A stretch of 8,811 nt of DNA from assembly GCA_028712345.1 (NCBI GenBank), contig JAQTQF010000060.1, positions 1 to 8,811 on the forward strand, written 5' to 3'. The notes below the pieces were generated by a model. That model worked only from the letters and a program-made list of their open reading frames with translations, was not told the DNA's origin and made no database searches. This DNA is from Phycisphaerae bacterium (GTDB taxonomy: Bacteria; Planctomycetota; Phycisphaerae; Sedimentisphaerales; UBA12454). The position numbers and the translations under genes were made by a program. This document shows positions 1 through 5,779 of this stretch, piece after piece. Position 1 is the first letter of the stretch. Each line of letters opens with the position of its first letter.

Positions 1-1
1 A

Positions 2-1096
2 AGTTCGCTGGCGACGGCGCCGCTGGACAGACGGGCAGTTGTAACGAATGTCAAAAAATTCGACACAGAACTTATAAAAAGAGCGATAACGGTTGAGCTG
101 AACAGGCAGGGACAGATATTTTTCGTTCACAACAGGGTTCAGACGATAGAGAAATTCGCGACAGAATTAAAAAAAATAATACCTGAAGTTAAAATTGCTG
201 TTGCACACGGGCAAATGCATAAGGGTGAACTTGAAAAGGCGATGATTCAATTTGTGCTGGGAAAAATAGATATTCTTCTCTGCTCGGCTATAATCGAATC
301 GGGCATTGATATTCCAAACGCAAATACCATTATCATAAACGATGCGGATCGTTTCGGTTTGGCACAGCTTCATCAGCTTCGCGGAAGAGTTGGAAGATTT
401 AAACACAGAGCGTTCGCTTATCTTCTGCTGCCTCGCAGCAGAACAATTACTCCGGTGGCGGTCAAAAGGCTCAAGGCAATCGAGGAATATTCGCAGCTCG
501 GAGCGGGATTTAAAATCGCACTTCGGGATTTGGAAATCAGAGGCGCAGGAAACATCCTTGGCCCGGAACAATCGGGACATATCAACACCGTCGGCTACGA
601 GCTGTTTTGCAAACTGCTTTCCGATGCTGTAAAGCGACTGAAAAACGAGCCGGTAGAAAGCCAGTTGCTGACGACCGTTGAACTTGGCTTTTCGACATAT
701 ATACCGCGCAATTATATTCCATCTGATTCACAGAGAATGGGCATATATCGCCAGATAGCTTCTGCGAAAACGACGGAGGATTTAGCCAGACTAACCGAGC
801 AGATTGCCGATATGTACGGTTCTGTCTGCAGCGAGGTAAAAGACCTTATCGACCTTGCCGAGATAAGAATACTCGCATCGGCATATAATATCCGCTCGAT
901 AACAACGAGCGAAAAAGACCTTATTTTTTCATTTACCCCGCAGTCAGACAAAAACATTGCAGATATTTTCGCTAAATCGCCGGGAATCGTCAGAATTCCG
1001 GATTCAACGACCGTACACATAAGGCTTGATAAAAAATATTTCGAGCCGAATACGCTTCTTGCGGTGCTTAGAAAAATTCTTCGCAAAAAGGGGTGA
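2..1096 (+). CDS. mfd: Transcription-repair coupling factor Mfd, C-terminal part (5' end outside window)
   Basis: Mfd is a cytoplasmic ATP-dependent DNA translocase that displaces stalled RNA polymerase and recruits the UvrA/UvrB excision machinery. The frame is open from base 2, so about 364 codons are visible; the family is usually about 1,100-1,200 residues. The visible part begins in the second RecA-like helicase domain, with a motif IV-like GQIFFVHNR near 107-133. Superfamily-2 motifs V and VI follow (IIESGIDIPNANTII and QLHQLRGRVGR, about 290-397). The translocation (TRG) region lies at about 476-620 (GFKIALRDLEIRGAGNILG), and the C-terminal autoinhibitory D7-type domain fills about 660-1093. 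RecG shares the helicase motifs, but the TRG sequence and the long D7 tail favour Mfd. The gene ends in TGA, which also forms the TG of a possible extended -10. The SurA-type gene downstream is in the same direction and may be partly co-transcribed. Confidence 0.96.
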   Translation, partial: SSLATAPLDRRAVVTNVKKFDTELIKRAITVELNRQGQIFFVHNRVQTIEKFATELKKIIPEVKIAVAHGQMHKGELEKAMIQFVLGKIDILLCSAIIESGIDIPNANTIIINDADRFGLAQLHQLRGRVGRFKHRAFAYLLLPRSRTITPVAVKRLKAIEEYSQLGAGFKIALRDLEIRGAGNILGPEQSGHINTVGYELFCKLLSDAVKRLKNEPVESQLLTTVELGFSTYIPRNYIPSDSQRMGIYRQIASAKTTEDLARLTEQIADMYGSVCSEVKDLIDLAEIRILASAYNIRSITTSEKDLIFSFTPQSDKNIADIFAKSPGIVRIPDSTTVHIRLDKKYFEPNTLLAVLRKILRKKG

Positions 1097-1109
1097 TATA
1101 ACCTATAAT
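1094..1109 (+). promoter_or_regulatory. Possible extended -10 promoter upstream of the SurA-type gene
   Basis: TGATATAAC at 1094-1102 fits the extended -10 form TGnTATAAY, and a second TATAAT lies at 1104-1109. I find no convincing -35 at the right spacing. If used, the transcript would start near 1110-1116 and carry a leader of about 170 bases through the palindromes before the ATG at 1287. The match overlaps the mfd stop codon, so chance is a real possibility. Confidence 0.3.
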
Positions 1110-1165
1110 CCTCCTGCGGCGGACAAGTTCCAAGAGAAACTTCAGTAAACGAACTCGTCGTAAAA

Positions 1166-1187
1166 CCCCGCCATGGTGATGGCGGGG
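1166..1187 (+). repeat. Perfect GC-rich palindrome (hairpin 1)
   Basis: CCCCGCCAT (1166-1174), loop GGTG, ATGGCGGGG (1179-1187): a perfect 9-bp stem with a 4-base loop, followed by CTAA. There is no T-run after it, so it is not a standard intrinsic terminator. The GGCGGGGCTAA tail resembles that of the palindrome at 7055-7073. Confidence 0.85.
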
Positions 1188-1198
1188 CTAACCACAAA

Positions 1199-1237
1199 CC
1201 CCTTGATATCCGCCTAAGGCGGATGAAAATCAAGGGG
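1199..1237 (+). repeat. Nested palindrome (hairpin 2)
   Basis: An outer 9-bp stem CCCCTTGAT (1199-1207) / ATCAAGGGG (1229-1237) encloses an inner 7-bp stem ATCCGCC (1208-1214) / GGCGGAT (1218-1224) with loop TAA and a GAAA bulge at 1225-1228. Both stems are perfect. CTAAA follows instead of a T-run, and it runs directly into the next repeat. Confidence 0.85.
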
Positions 1238-1271
1238 CTAAATATTGTCGTCGTACCGACGACGGCTAAAC
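1235..1271 (+). repeat. 37-bp palindromic repeat, copy A
   Basis: GGGCTAAATATT, stem GTCGTCG (1247-1253), loop TAC, stem CGACGAC (1257-1263), then GGCTAAAC. It matches copy B at 7071-7107, same strand, at 31 of 37 positions. One stem pair differs as T-A here and C-G there, and an added outer pair is T/G here against C/G there. It ends 16 bases before the chosen start of the SurA-type gene, so it is probably in that mRNA's leader. It looks like a REP-like interspersed palindrome; its function is unknown. Confidence 0.75.
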
Positions 1272-1286
1272 TGCGGAAAGTCTGTT

Positions 1287-2435
1287 ATGAAAAGAAAAGA
1301 CATCGTAATCTCAATATTAACCGTTCTGGCAGTCGCCTGTTTTACGGGCTGCGGCGAATCGATTAAACAGCAGGATGTCGATGAGAAAATCCTGCAGAAA
1401 ATCGACCCGAATACGGCGGCAGCAAAAATAAACACTCCTGCCCCGGCGGGCGGATTAGTGCTGAATATCGAATCGACCGCAATAACGGCGGATGAAATAA
1501 TATCTCCAGTCAAGCCGCAGCTTGCCGAACTCGCTGCAAATAACGATTATGAAGCATTCGGCAAAACAGCCAAAGACTTGCTCGGTAGTGTACTTATACA
1601 GAAAATAACGGATATAAAACTGTATCAGAAGGCCAAGGCTGCTCTGCCGGATAATGTTGATCAGACCGTTATAGACAAAATTGTCGAACAGGAGGTTCAA
1701 AGGTTTATCGCGCGACACGGCGGAAATTATGCCGCCACTGAGCAGATGCTAAAGAAGATGGGGACAAATTGGCAGGAATTTTATAAACAGCAAAGAAGGG
1801 CTATTCTCGTCCAATCATTCATTTCCGATGAGGTGAAGGTCGAAAAGCCCATGACACATTCCGAACTTTTGGCATATTATAACTCAATAAAAAAAGAGTC
1901 TTACGCCAAGGAAGCATTTATAGAATTCCGGCTAATTGACCTGAATACCGATAAATTTATCGATGTCAACGACCCGAATATAAATCCTGAATGGCAAGCC
2001 GTTGCATTGGCAAATAAACTCATAGAGCAAATTAAAAACGGCGCAGATTTTGCCGAGCTTGCAAAGCGGTATTCCGATGACATTACCGCAAAGAACGGGG
2101 GACTGGAAAAACCTGTAAGGCCTGGCTCGCTTGTAGAGCCTTACAACGCGATTGAAACCGCCGCCGAAATTATGGCTGTCGGGCAGGTCTCTGAGCCTAT
2201 TATCGCCGGCGGACATATCTTTATCGTAAAACTGGAAAACAAACAGGTCGGCAGTTGTGAGCCTTTTGAAAAAGTACAGACGGAAGTAGAGGACAGGTTC
2301 GTACTCGCCAGAAGACAGAAGATGGTTGATGATATGATAAAAAAAACCATCGCGCAGATTGATTTGTCCTGTGCCGATGATTTTCTGGACTTTTGCGTAA
2401 ACAGAGCTTACGAACAGGCAATGGAGAAGAATTAG
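1287..2435 (+). CDS. SurA/PrsA-type parvulin peptidyl-prolyl isomerase lipoprotein
   Basis: A predicted exported folding factor of 382 residues. The N-terminus MKRKDIVISILTVLAVACFT is a lipoprotein signal with C22 as the probable lipidated residue (FTGC; F at -3 is less usual). Gly at +2 would, by the E. coli Lol rule, permit outer-membrane sorting. An Ala/Pro-rich linker (about 41-55) is followed by a SurA_N-like helical region (about 60-185), a parvulin rotamase domain (about 208-318, with FAELAKRYSDD and GGHIFIVKL) and a C-terminal helix. The usual RHIL of parvulins reads FRLI (214-217), so isomerase activity may be weak and chaperone activity the main role. I chose ATG 1287 over ATG 1245 because the signal peptide begins there and GGAAAG lies 7 bases upstream; the earlier start would lie inside a palindromic repeat. 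acpS follows after six bases, so the two are probably co-transcribed. Confidence 0.88.
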   Translation: MKRKDIVISILTVLAVACFTGCGESIKQQDVDEKILQKIDPNTAAAKINTPAPAGGLVLNIESTAITADEIISPVKPQLAELAANNDYEAFGKTAKDLLGSVLIQKITDIKLYQKAKAALPDNVDQTVIDKIVEQEVQRFIARHGGNYAATEQMLKKMGTNWQEFYKQQRRAILVQSFISDEVKVEKPMTHSELLAYYNSIKKESYAKEAFIEFRLIDLNTDKFIDVNDPNINPEWQAVALANKLIEQIKNGADFAELAKRYSDDITAKNGGLEKPVRPGSLVEPYNAIETAAEIMAVGQVSEPIIAGGHIFIVKLENKQVGSCEPFEKVQTEVEDRFVLARRQKMVDDMIKKTIAQIDLSCADDFLDFCVNRAYEQAMEKN

Positions 2436-2454
2436 CCACGAATGAACACGAATA
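2429..2454 (+). repeat. TTAGCCAC-headed direct repeat, copy 1 (5' side of acpS)
   Basis: Twenty-six bases starting GAATTAGCCACGAATGAAC are identical to 2854-2879. This copy supplies the TAG stop of the SurA-type gene (2433-2435) and the ATG of acpS (2442). Past the head the sequence has a roughly 10-base period (CACGAATGAA, CACGAATAGA, CACAGATCAA). Confidence 0.9.
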
Positions 2455-2855
2455 GACACAGATCAATAAAAGACAATAAAATACTTCACGGAATAGATTT
2501 GGTTGATTTCGGACGGATTGAACAAATGCTCGAGAGGCATGGGAGTCATTTTCTTGACAGAGTTTTTACGCAAGCCGAGCAGAGGCAGGCAAACGAAATG
2601 AAAAATGGTATCGAAAAACTTGCCGGCAGATTTGCCGCCAAGGAAGCTGTTCTCAAACTTTTAGGCACCGGCTGGCGAGGTAAAATCGCATGGACAGACA
2701 TAGAAGTCGTCAATAACACTCTCGGCAGGCCGGAGGTTACGCTCAGTGGCGAGGTAAAAAAAATCGCCGATACCGCGAGAATAAAAGACATAAGCCTGTC
2801 AATCACGCACACTGCAAATTTTGTTATCGCCTCGGCAGTCGGACTGGCGGAGTGA
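2442..2855 (+). CDS. acpS: Holo-[acyl-carrier-protein] synthase AcpS
   Basis: AcpS transfers the 4'-phosphopantetheine arm of coenzyme A onto the serine of apo-ACP, activating it for fatty-acid synthesis in the cytoplasm. The 137-residue product has the family motifs in order: GIDLVDFGRI (17-26, Mg-binding D19), FTQAEQ (42-47), RFAAKEAVLKLLG (63-75, E68 the second metal ligand) and SLSITHTANFVIASAVG (118-134). Family members are about 120-130 residues and usually begin just before the GID motif; here about 15 extra residues (MNTNRHRSIKDNKIL) precede it. The first 5-10 are encoded by the interspersed repeat that supplies the ATG. No ATG, GTG or TTG lies between this ATG and the GID motif, and the frame closes upstream at 2433, so the repeat-borne start appears to be used. 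A purine-rich GGAGAAG lies about 12 bases upstream. Likely co-transcribed with the SurA-type gene. Confidence 0.95.
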   Translation: MNTNRHRSIKDNKILHGIDLVDFGRIEQMLERHGSHFLDRVFTQAEQRQANEMKNGIEKLAGRFAAKEAVLKLLGTGWRGKIAWTDIEVVNNTLGRPEVTLSGEVKKIADTARIKDISLSITHTANFVIASAVGLAE

Positions 2856-2879
2856 ATTAGCCACGAATGAACACGAATA
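2854..2879 (+). repeat. TTAGCCAC-headed direct repeat, copy 2 (3' side of acpS)
   Basis: Identical over 26 bases to 2429-2454 and in the same orientation. Its first two bases are the end of the acpS TGA stop. The two copies are 425 bases apart, so recombination between them would remove acpS almost exactly. Confidence 0.9.
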
Positions 2880-2978
2880 AAAACCAATATAAAACATCAA
2901 AAATTAGAATGCAAAATGACAGTACAAACTTTAAAACTTCAAAAGGAACAAAGCAGTGTAAGCATTTTTTGTCAACAA

Positions 2979-2987
2979 TGATATAAT
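2979..2987 (+). promoter_or_regulatory. Possible extended -10 promoter for mnmG
   Basis: TGATATAAT matches the extended -10 consensus TGnTATAAT exactly. There is no good -35 at 16-18 bases, which an extended -10 can tolerate. A start near 2994 would give mnmG a leader of about 235 bases containing the inverted repeat at 3069-3159. Confidence 0.4.
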
Positions 2988-3068
2988 GAACAAGGTTGAA
3001 AAAGACAATGAGTTGAATATTTTTTATTTTTTATATGTAATTTTTATGGGTATCTCTAAAAATGCGAC

Positions 3069-3159
3069 TGTCATTCTGAGTCCGCCGAAGGCGGACGAAG
3101 AATCTCGTTTTTGAAATAAGAATGAAGATTGATTCGTCGCTTCGCTCCTCACAATGACA
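3069..3159. repeat. Inverted pair of TGTCATTCTGAG-type interspersed repeats
   Basis: The left arm begins TGTCATTCTGAG (3069-3080), carries a perfect mini-hairpin TCCGCC-GAA-GGCGGA (3081-3095) and ends CGAAGAATCTC. The right arm (3127-3159), read on the minus strand, begins TGTCATTGTGAGGAGCGAAG. The arms could pair in a long imperfect stem. Minus-strand translation of the right arm gives CHCEERSDES, the familiar signature of a repeat found in many bacterial genomes. Sequence to about 3198 (GTGAGGACAAGCTTTTAG) may belong to the same unit. Confidence 0.75.
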
Positions 3160-3220
3160 TTCCCACTTTCGTGAGGACAAGCTTTTAGAGGCGGCCTTAT
3201 TTTTATTTTTGAGATTTAAT

Positions 3221-3253
3221 TTTCTCTGTGTCATCTGTGAACTCTGTGGCTAA
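3221..3253 (-). repeat. TTAGCCAC-headed repeat, inverted copy at the mnmG start
   Basis: On the plus strand this is three 9-base units, TCTGTGTCA, TCTGTGAAC and TCTGTGGCT, closed by AA. Read on the minus strand it starts TTAGCCAC, the same head as the repeats flanking acpS, followed by units ending in CAC. It lies over the start region of mnmG and encodes its first residues in two of the three possible starts. Confidence 0.75.
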
Positions 3254-5066
3254 ACATTTCGATTGTATTGTAATCGGCGCGGGACACGCCGGCGCCGAAG
3301 CTGCGTGCGCAGCAGCAAGGATAGGAGTAAAGACGCTTCTTACAACTATTAGCAGAGATACCATCGCAAAGGCAAGCTGCAACCCTGCCATCGGGGGAAT
3401 AGGCAAAGGACAAATCGTAAGGGAAATCGACGCGCTGGGCGGAATTATGGGTCTGGCCACTGACGCAAGCGGTTTGCAGTTCAGAATACTTAACCGCTCA
3501 AAGGGACCTGCCGTTCGTTCGCCACGGGCGCAAATCGACAAATACAAATACTCCAATTTTATCCGCGATGAACTTGAAAAAACGGCTAATCTTTCCATTG
3601 AAGAAGCCCTCGTTGCCGAAATTATGACAGAAAACAATCAGGTTAAGGGCGTTCTCTGTACCGACGGAAGAATTTTTTATGCTCCGACGGTAATTGTCGC
3701 AGCGGGAACATTTTTAAAAGGCATAATGCACACCGGCAACAAACAATGGCCCGGCGGAAGACTTGATGAGTCGGCGGCAAACGAACTTTCGGATTCTCTG
3801 CGCAGGCTCGGACTCGATGTTCAGCGGCTTAAAACCGGCACACCTGCCCGGCTCGACGGGAGGACTATAAATTACGATAAAACGCAAATCCAGAAAGGCG
3901 ACGAAAATCCGCAGCCGTTTTCGTTTATGACTGATGCAATAACTCAAACGCAGCTTCCCTGCTGGATTACATATACTAATGAAAAAATTCATAAACTTCT
4001 GCTCGATAATCTCGACAGGGCACCGCTTTACACCGGCCAGATTAAAACCACAGGACCGAGATACTGTCCGAGTATAGAAACAAAAATTGTTCGGTTCACC
4101 GACAAAGACAAGCATCAGGTTTTTCTCGAACCTGAAGACCGCGAGGTTACGACAATCTACTGCAACGGAATAAGCACATCCGTGCCGCAGGATGTCCAGG
4201 AACAGATGATTAAAATGATGGCTGGGACGGAAAACGCAAAAATAGTTCACTACGGTTATGCCATAGAATATGACTATTGTCCCGCTATACAGTTAAAGCC
4301 TAATCTTGAAACGAAAAAAATCGCCGGCCTCTTTCTTGCCGGCCAGATTAATGGAACAAGCGGCTACGAGGAGGCGGCTGGTCAGGGTATTATGGCGGGA
4401 ATCAATGCGGCAAGACTTTTAGATAAGAAAGAGCCGTTAGTAATCGGCAGAGACCAGGGCTATATCGGCGTAATGATTGACGATTTGCTCACGAGAGAAA
4501 TTGACGAGCCATATCGGATGTTCACATCGAGAGCTGAATGGCGAATGAGTCTTCGGTCCGATAACACTGATAGAAGATTGACTCAAATCGGCAAATCGGT
4601 CGGACTGGTTAGCGAAGAGCGATGGGGAAAATATCAGCATAAAATATCACAAATATCGCAACTTACTGAAGTTCTGAAAAAGACACGCAAGGCCGGCACA
4701 AGTCTGTGGCAACTGTTAAAACAGCCGGAAAGTACCCTTTCGGACGAATTGGCTGATTTGGAAGAGGTGAAAAATTTTAATTTCGGACCTGAAATTATCG
4801 AGGCTGTGATAATTGACGCAAAATACGAAGGCTATCTAATAAAGCAGGAGAAGATGGTTGCATTATCGGCAAGGTTGGAAAATTTAGTTCTGCCGCAAAG
4901 TCTGGATTACAATAAAATCGAGCATTTGCGTGCTGAGGCAAAACAAAAGCTTGCTCAATTCAAGCCATATACATTGGGCCAAGCAGGGAGAATAGGCGGA
5001 ATTACGCCCGCGGATATTACAGTCATACAGATATATCTGACGAAAAAATCGAAGTACGAAATTTGA
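3228..5066 (+). CDS. mnmG: tRNA wobble-uridine modification enzyme MnmG (GidA)
   Basis: MnmG is an FAD protein that works with the GTPase MnmE to install carboxymethylaminomethyl groups on U34 of several tRNAs. The 612-residue reading is close to the usual 620-630. It shows the dinucleotide-binding GAGHAG (17-22), CNPAIGGIGKG (51-61), LNRSKGPAVRSPRAQ (88-102), TGPRYCPSIE (275-284), a second FAD-contact stretch GLFLAGQINGTSGYEEAAG (367-385) and REIDEPYRMFTSRAEWR in the C-terminal third. The conserved cysteines are C51 and C280. The C-terminal helical domain ends normally (GRIGGITPADI). The start is uncertain: GTG at 3228, 3237 and 3246 are in frame, all within a TCTGTG repeat, and none has a clear ribosome site. 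GTG 3246 (606 residues, VAKHFDCIVIGAG) best fits family N-termini. No mnmE is visible nearby. The gene converges on the PilZ gene 22 bases away. Confidence 0.97.
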   Translation: MSSVNSVAKHFDCIVIGAGHAGAEAACAAARIGVKTLLTTISRDTIAKASCNPAIGGIGKGQIVREIDALGGIMGLATDASGLQFRILNRSKGPAVRSPRAQIDKYKYSNFIRDELEKTANLSIEEALVAEIMTENNQVKGVLCTDGRIFYAPTVIVAAGTFLKGIMHTGNKQWPGGRLDESAANELSDSLRRLGLDVQRLKTGTPARLDGRTINYDKTQIQKGDENPQPFSFMTDAITQTQLPCWITYTNEKIHKLLLDNLDRAPLYTGQIKTTGPRYCPSIETKIVRFTDKDKHQVFLEPEDREVTTIYCNGISTSVPQDVQEQMIKMMAGTENAKIVHYGYAIEYDYCPAIQLKPNLETKKIAGLFLAGQINGTSGYEEAAGQGIMAGINAARLLDKKEPLVIGRDQGYIGVMIDDLLTREIDEPYRMFTSRAEWRMSLRSDNTDRRLTQIGKSVGLVSEERWGKYQHKISQISQLTEVLKKTRKAGTSLWQLLKQPESTLSDELADLEEVKNFNFGPEIIEAVIIDAKYEGYLIKQEKMVALSARLENLVLPQSLDYNKIEHLRAEAKQKLAQFKPYTLGQAGRIGGITPADITVIQIYLTKKSKYEI

Positions 5067-5090
5067 TTTTTTAGCGGGGTATTAAATTTC
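5058..5090. terminator. Weak possible terminator between convergent genes
   Basis: GAAATTT (5058-5064) and AAATTTC (5084-5090) form a 7-bp AT-rich inverted repeat across the 22-base gap between the mnmG and PilZ-gene stops. A six-T run lies in the loop. The stem is too AT-rich to be convincing, but no other terminator candidate separates these converging genes. Confidence 0.2.
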
Positions 5091-5736
5091 AGTTCTCGGG
5101 GACAGAATAGACTTCCACATCTGTATCGGCCATCTGACTTTGTTCGGCAGGTTTGAAGGGCAGCGGCTCGGCAAACTGTACGGCTATTCTTTTTAAATAG
5201 CTGGTGGCATTGTTCGCTCGGCATATTTTTCCGGTTCTGGTAAATTTTCTTCTGCCAATTTCGCCATCCGGCAAAAACCATGGCACCGAAAACTTTGTGG
5301 TTATTTGCTGACCGGGGCTGGGGGTATCCGGTTTATTATAACAAGTAAAAGCCATTCCTCCGCTGCTGACATCGACCATCTGACCCTGTAGAGTTTTTTT
5401 ATCTCCTTCAGGATTGAACCAGACACTGCCGCGAATCTTGAGCCTCTCTTCTCTGCGGCGTTCCTCGAAATCACCGTTGCTGTTATTCTCCGAAGCGTTG
5501 TCCTTTAGGACCCACAGTACTTTTTCAACAATAACCTTCCATTGACTTTCACTAAAGCCTTGCTGAATTATTTCCGGTGAAATATGAGAAATAAAGCGGG
5601 CGTTTTTCGGCATTACAACTCTGGCGCCGCAAATGAGTTTGCTGTTATAGACATACAGATTAAGCGACGCAGAAGTAACGGAGGGCCGATTGGTAATCGC
5701 TTCGGAAATAACAAGTTCTATCTGATGAGCATCCAT
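5089..5736 (-). CDS. PilZ-domain protein, probable cyclic-di-GMP effector
   Basis: A 215-residue soluble protein with no signal peptide or membrane segment. The PilZ domain spans about residues 93-190 and has both ligand signatures: the arginine cluster RRREER (93-98, fitting RxxxR) and DVSSGG (122-127, fitting D/NxSxxG). Cyclic-di-GMP binding is therefore likely by family knowledge. The first 80 residues (HQIELVISEAI near the start) match no domain I recognise and could be an output or partner-binding region. The last 25 residues look unstructured. It lies 43 bases downstream of ackA in the same direction and is probably co-transcribed with it. The ATG at 5736 has no clear Shine-Dalgarno, and the frame closes upstream at 5755-5757. 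The output (motility, adhesion, polysaccharide) cannot be told from the window. Confidence 0.85.
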   Translation of the reverse strand: MDAHQIELVISEAITNRPSVTSASLNLYVYNSKLICGARVVMPKNARFISHISPEIIQQGFSESQWKVIVEKVLWVLKDNASENNSNGDFEERRREERLKIRGSVWFNPEGDKKTLQGQMVDVSSGGMAFTCYNKPDTPSPGQQITTKFSVPWFLPDGEIGRRKFTRTGKICRANNATSYLKRIAVQFAEPLPFKPAEQSQMADTDVEVYSVPEN

Positions 5737-5779
5737 ACTGGTAATATCGGCGTATTAAAATCGGACTTTAACTGAAAAA

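Larger units (their letters stand above)
2856..3227. other. Repeat-rich gap between acpS and mnmG, no gene
   Basis: This 372-base stretch has no convincing gene. It holds direct-repeat copy 2, then an A-rich stretch (about 2880-2960) built of short CAAAAAT/CAAAATGACA-like pieces. A possible extended -10 lies at 2979-2987, a T-rich stretch at about 3015-3047, and an inverted pair of TGTCATTCTGAG-type repeats at 3069-3159. Short open frames here, such as 2986-3114, only translate repeat sequence. The AT-rich middle contrasts with the genes on both sides. Confidence 0.7.

Noticed and set aside
1166..1187. Intrinsic terminator of mfd
   Set aside because: The stem is strong, but CTAACC follows in place of a T-run. 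It could still slow polymerase.
712..1233. 173-codon minus-strand open frame
   Set aside because: It lies over the mfd C-terminus and the palindromes, matches no family I know, and the plus strand is clearly coding.
1155..1264. CRISPR array
   Set aside because: There are several palindromes, but they differ in sequence and length and there are no regular direct repeats with spacers.
1932..2459. 175-codon minus-strand open frame starting MSIRVHSWL
   Set aside because: Its start is the reverse translation of the TTAGCCAC repeat and the rest is antisense to the SurA-type gene.
2429..2879. Mobile cassette or composite transposon carrying acpS
   Set aside because: Direct repeats bracket the gene, but there is no transposase or integrase, and the same repeat head occurs again at mnmG, so it is a dispersed repeat.
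2986..3114. 42-codon plus-strand open frame starting MNKVEKDNELNIF
   Set aside because: Its second half translates the TGTCATTCTGAG repeat, it has no ribosome site, and the rest is low-complexity AT-rich sequence.
3031..3234. 67-codon minus-strand open frame containing CHCEERSDES
   Set aside because: This is translated interspersed repeat; such predictions are common artefacts and there is no other gene evidence.
3714..4250. 178-codon minus-strand open frame
   Set aside because: Antisense to the conserved core of mnmG; no recognisable domain.
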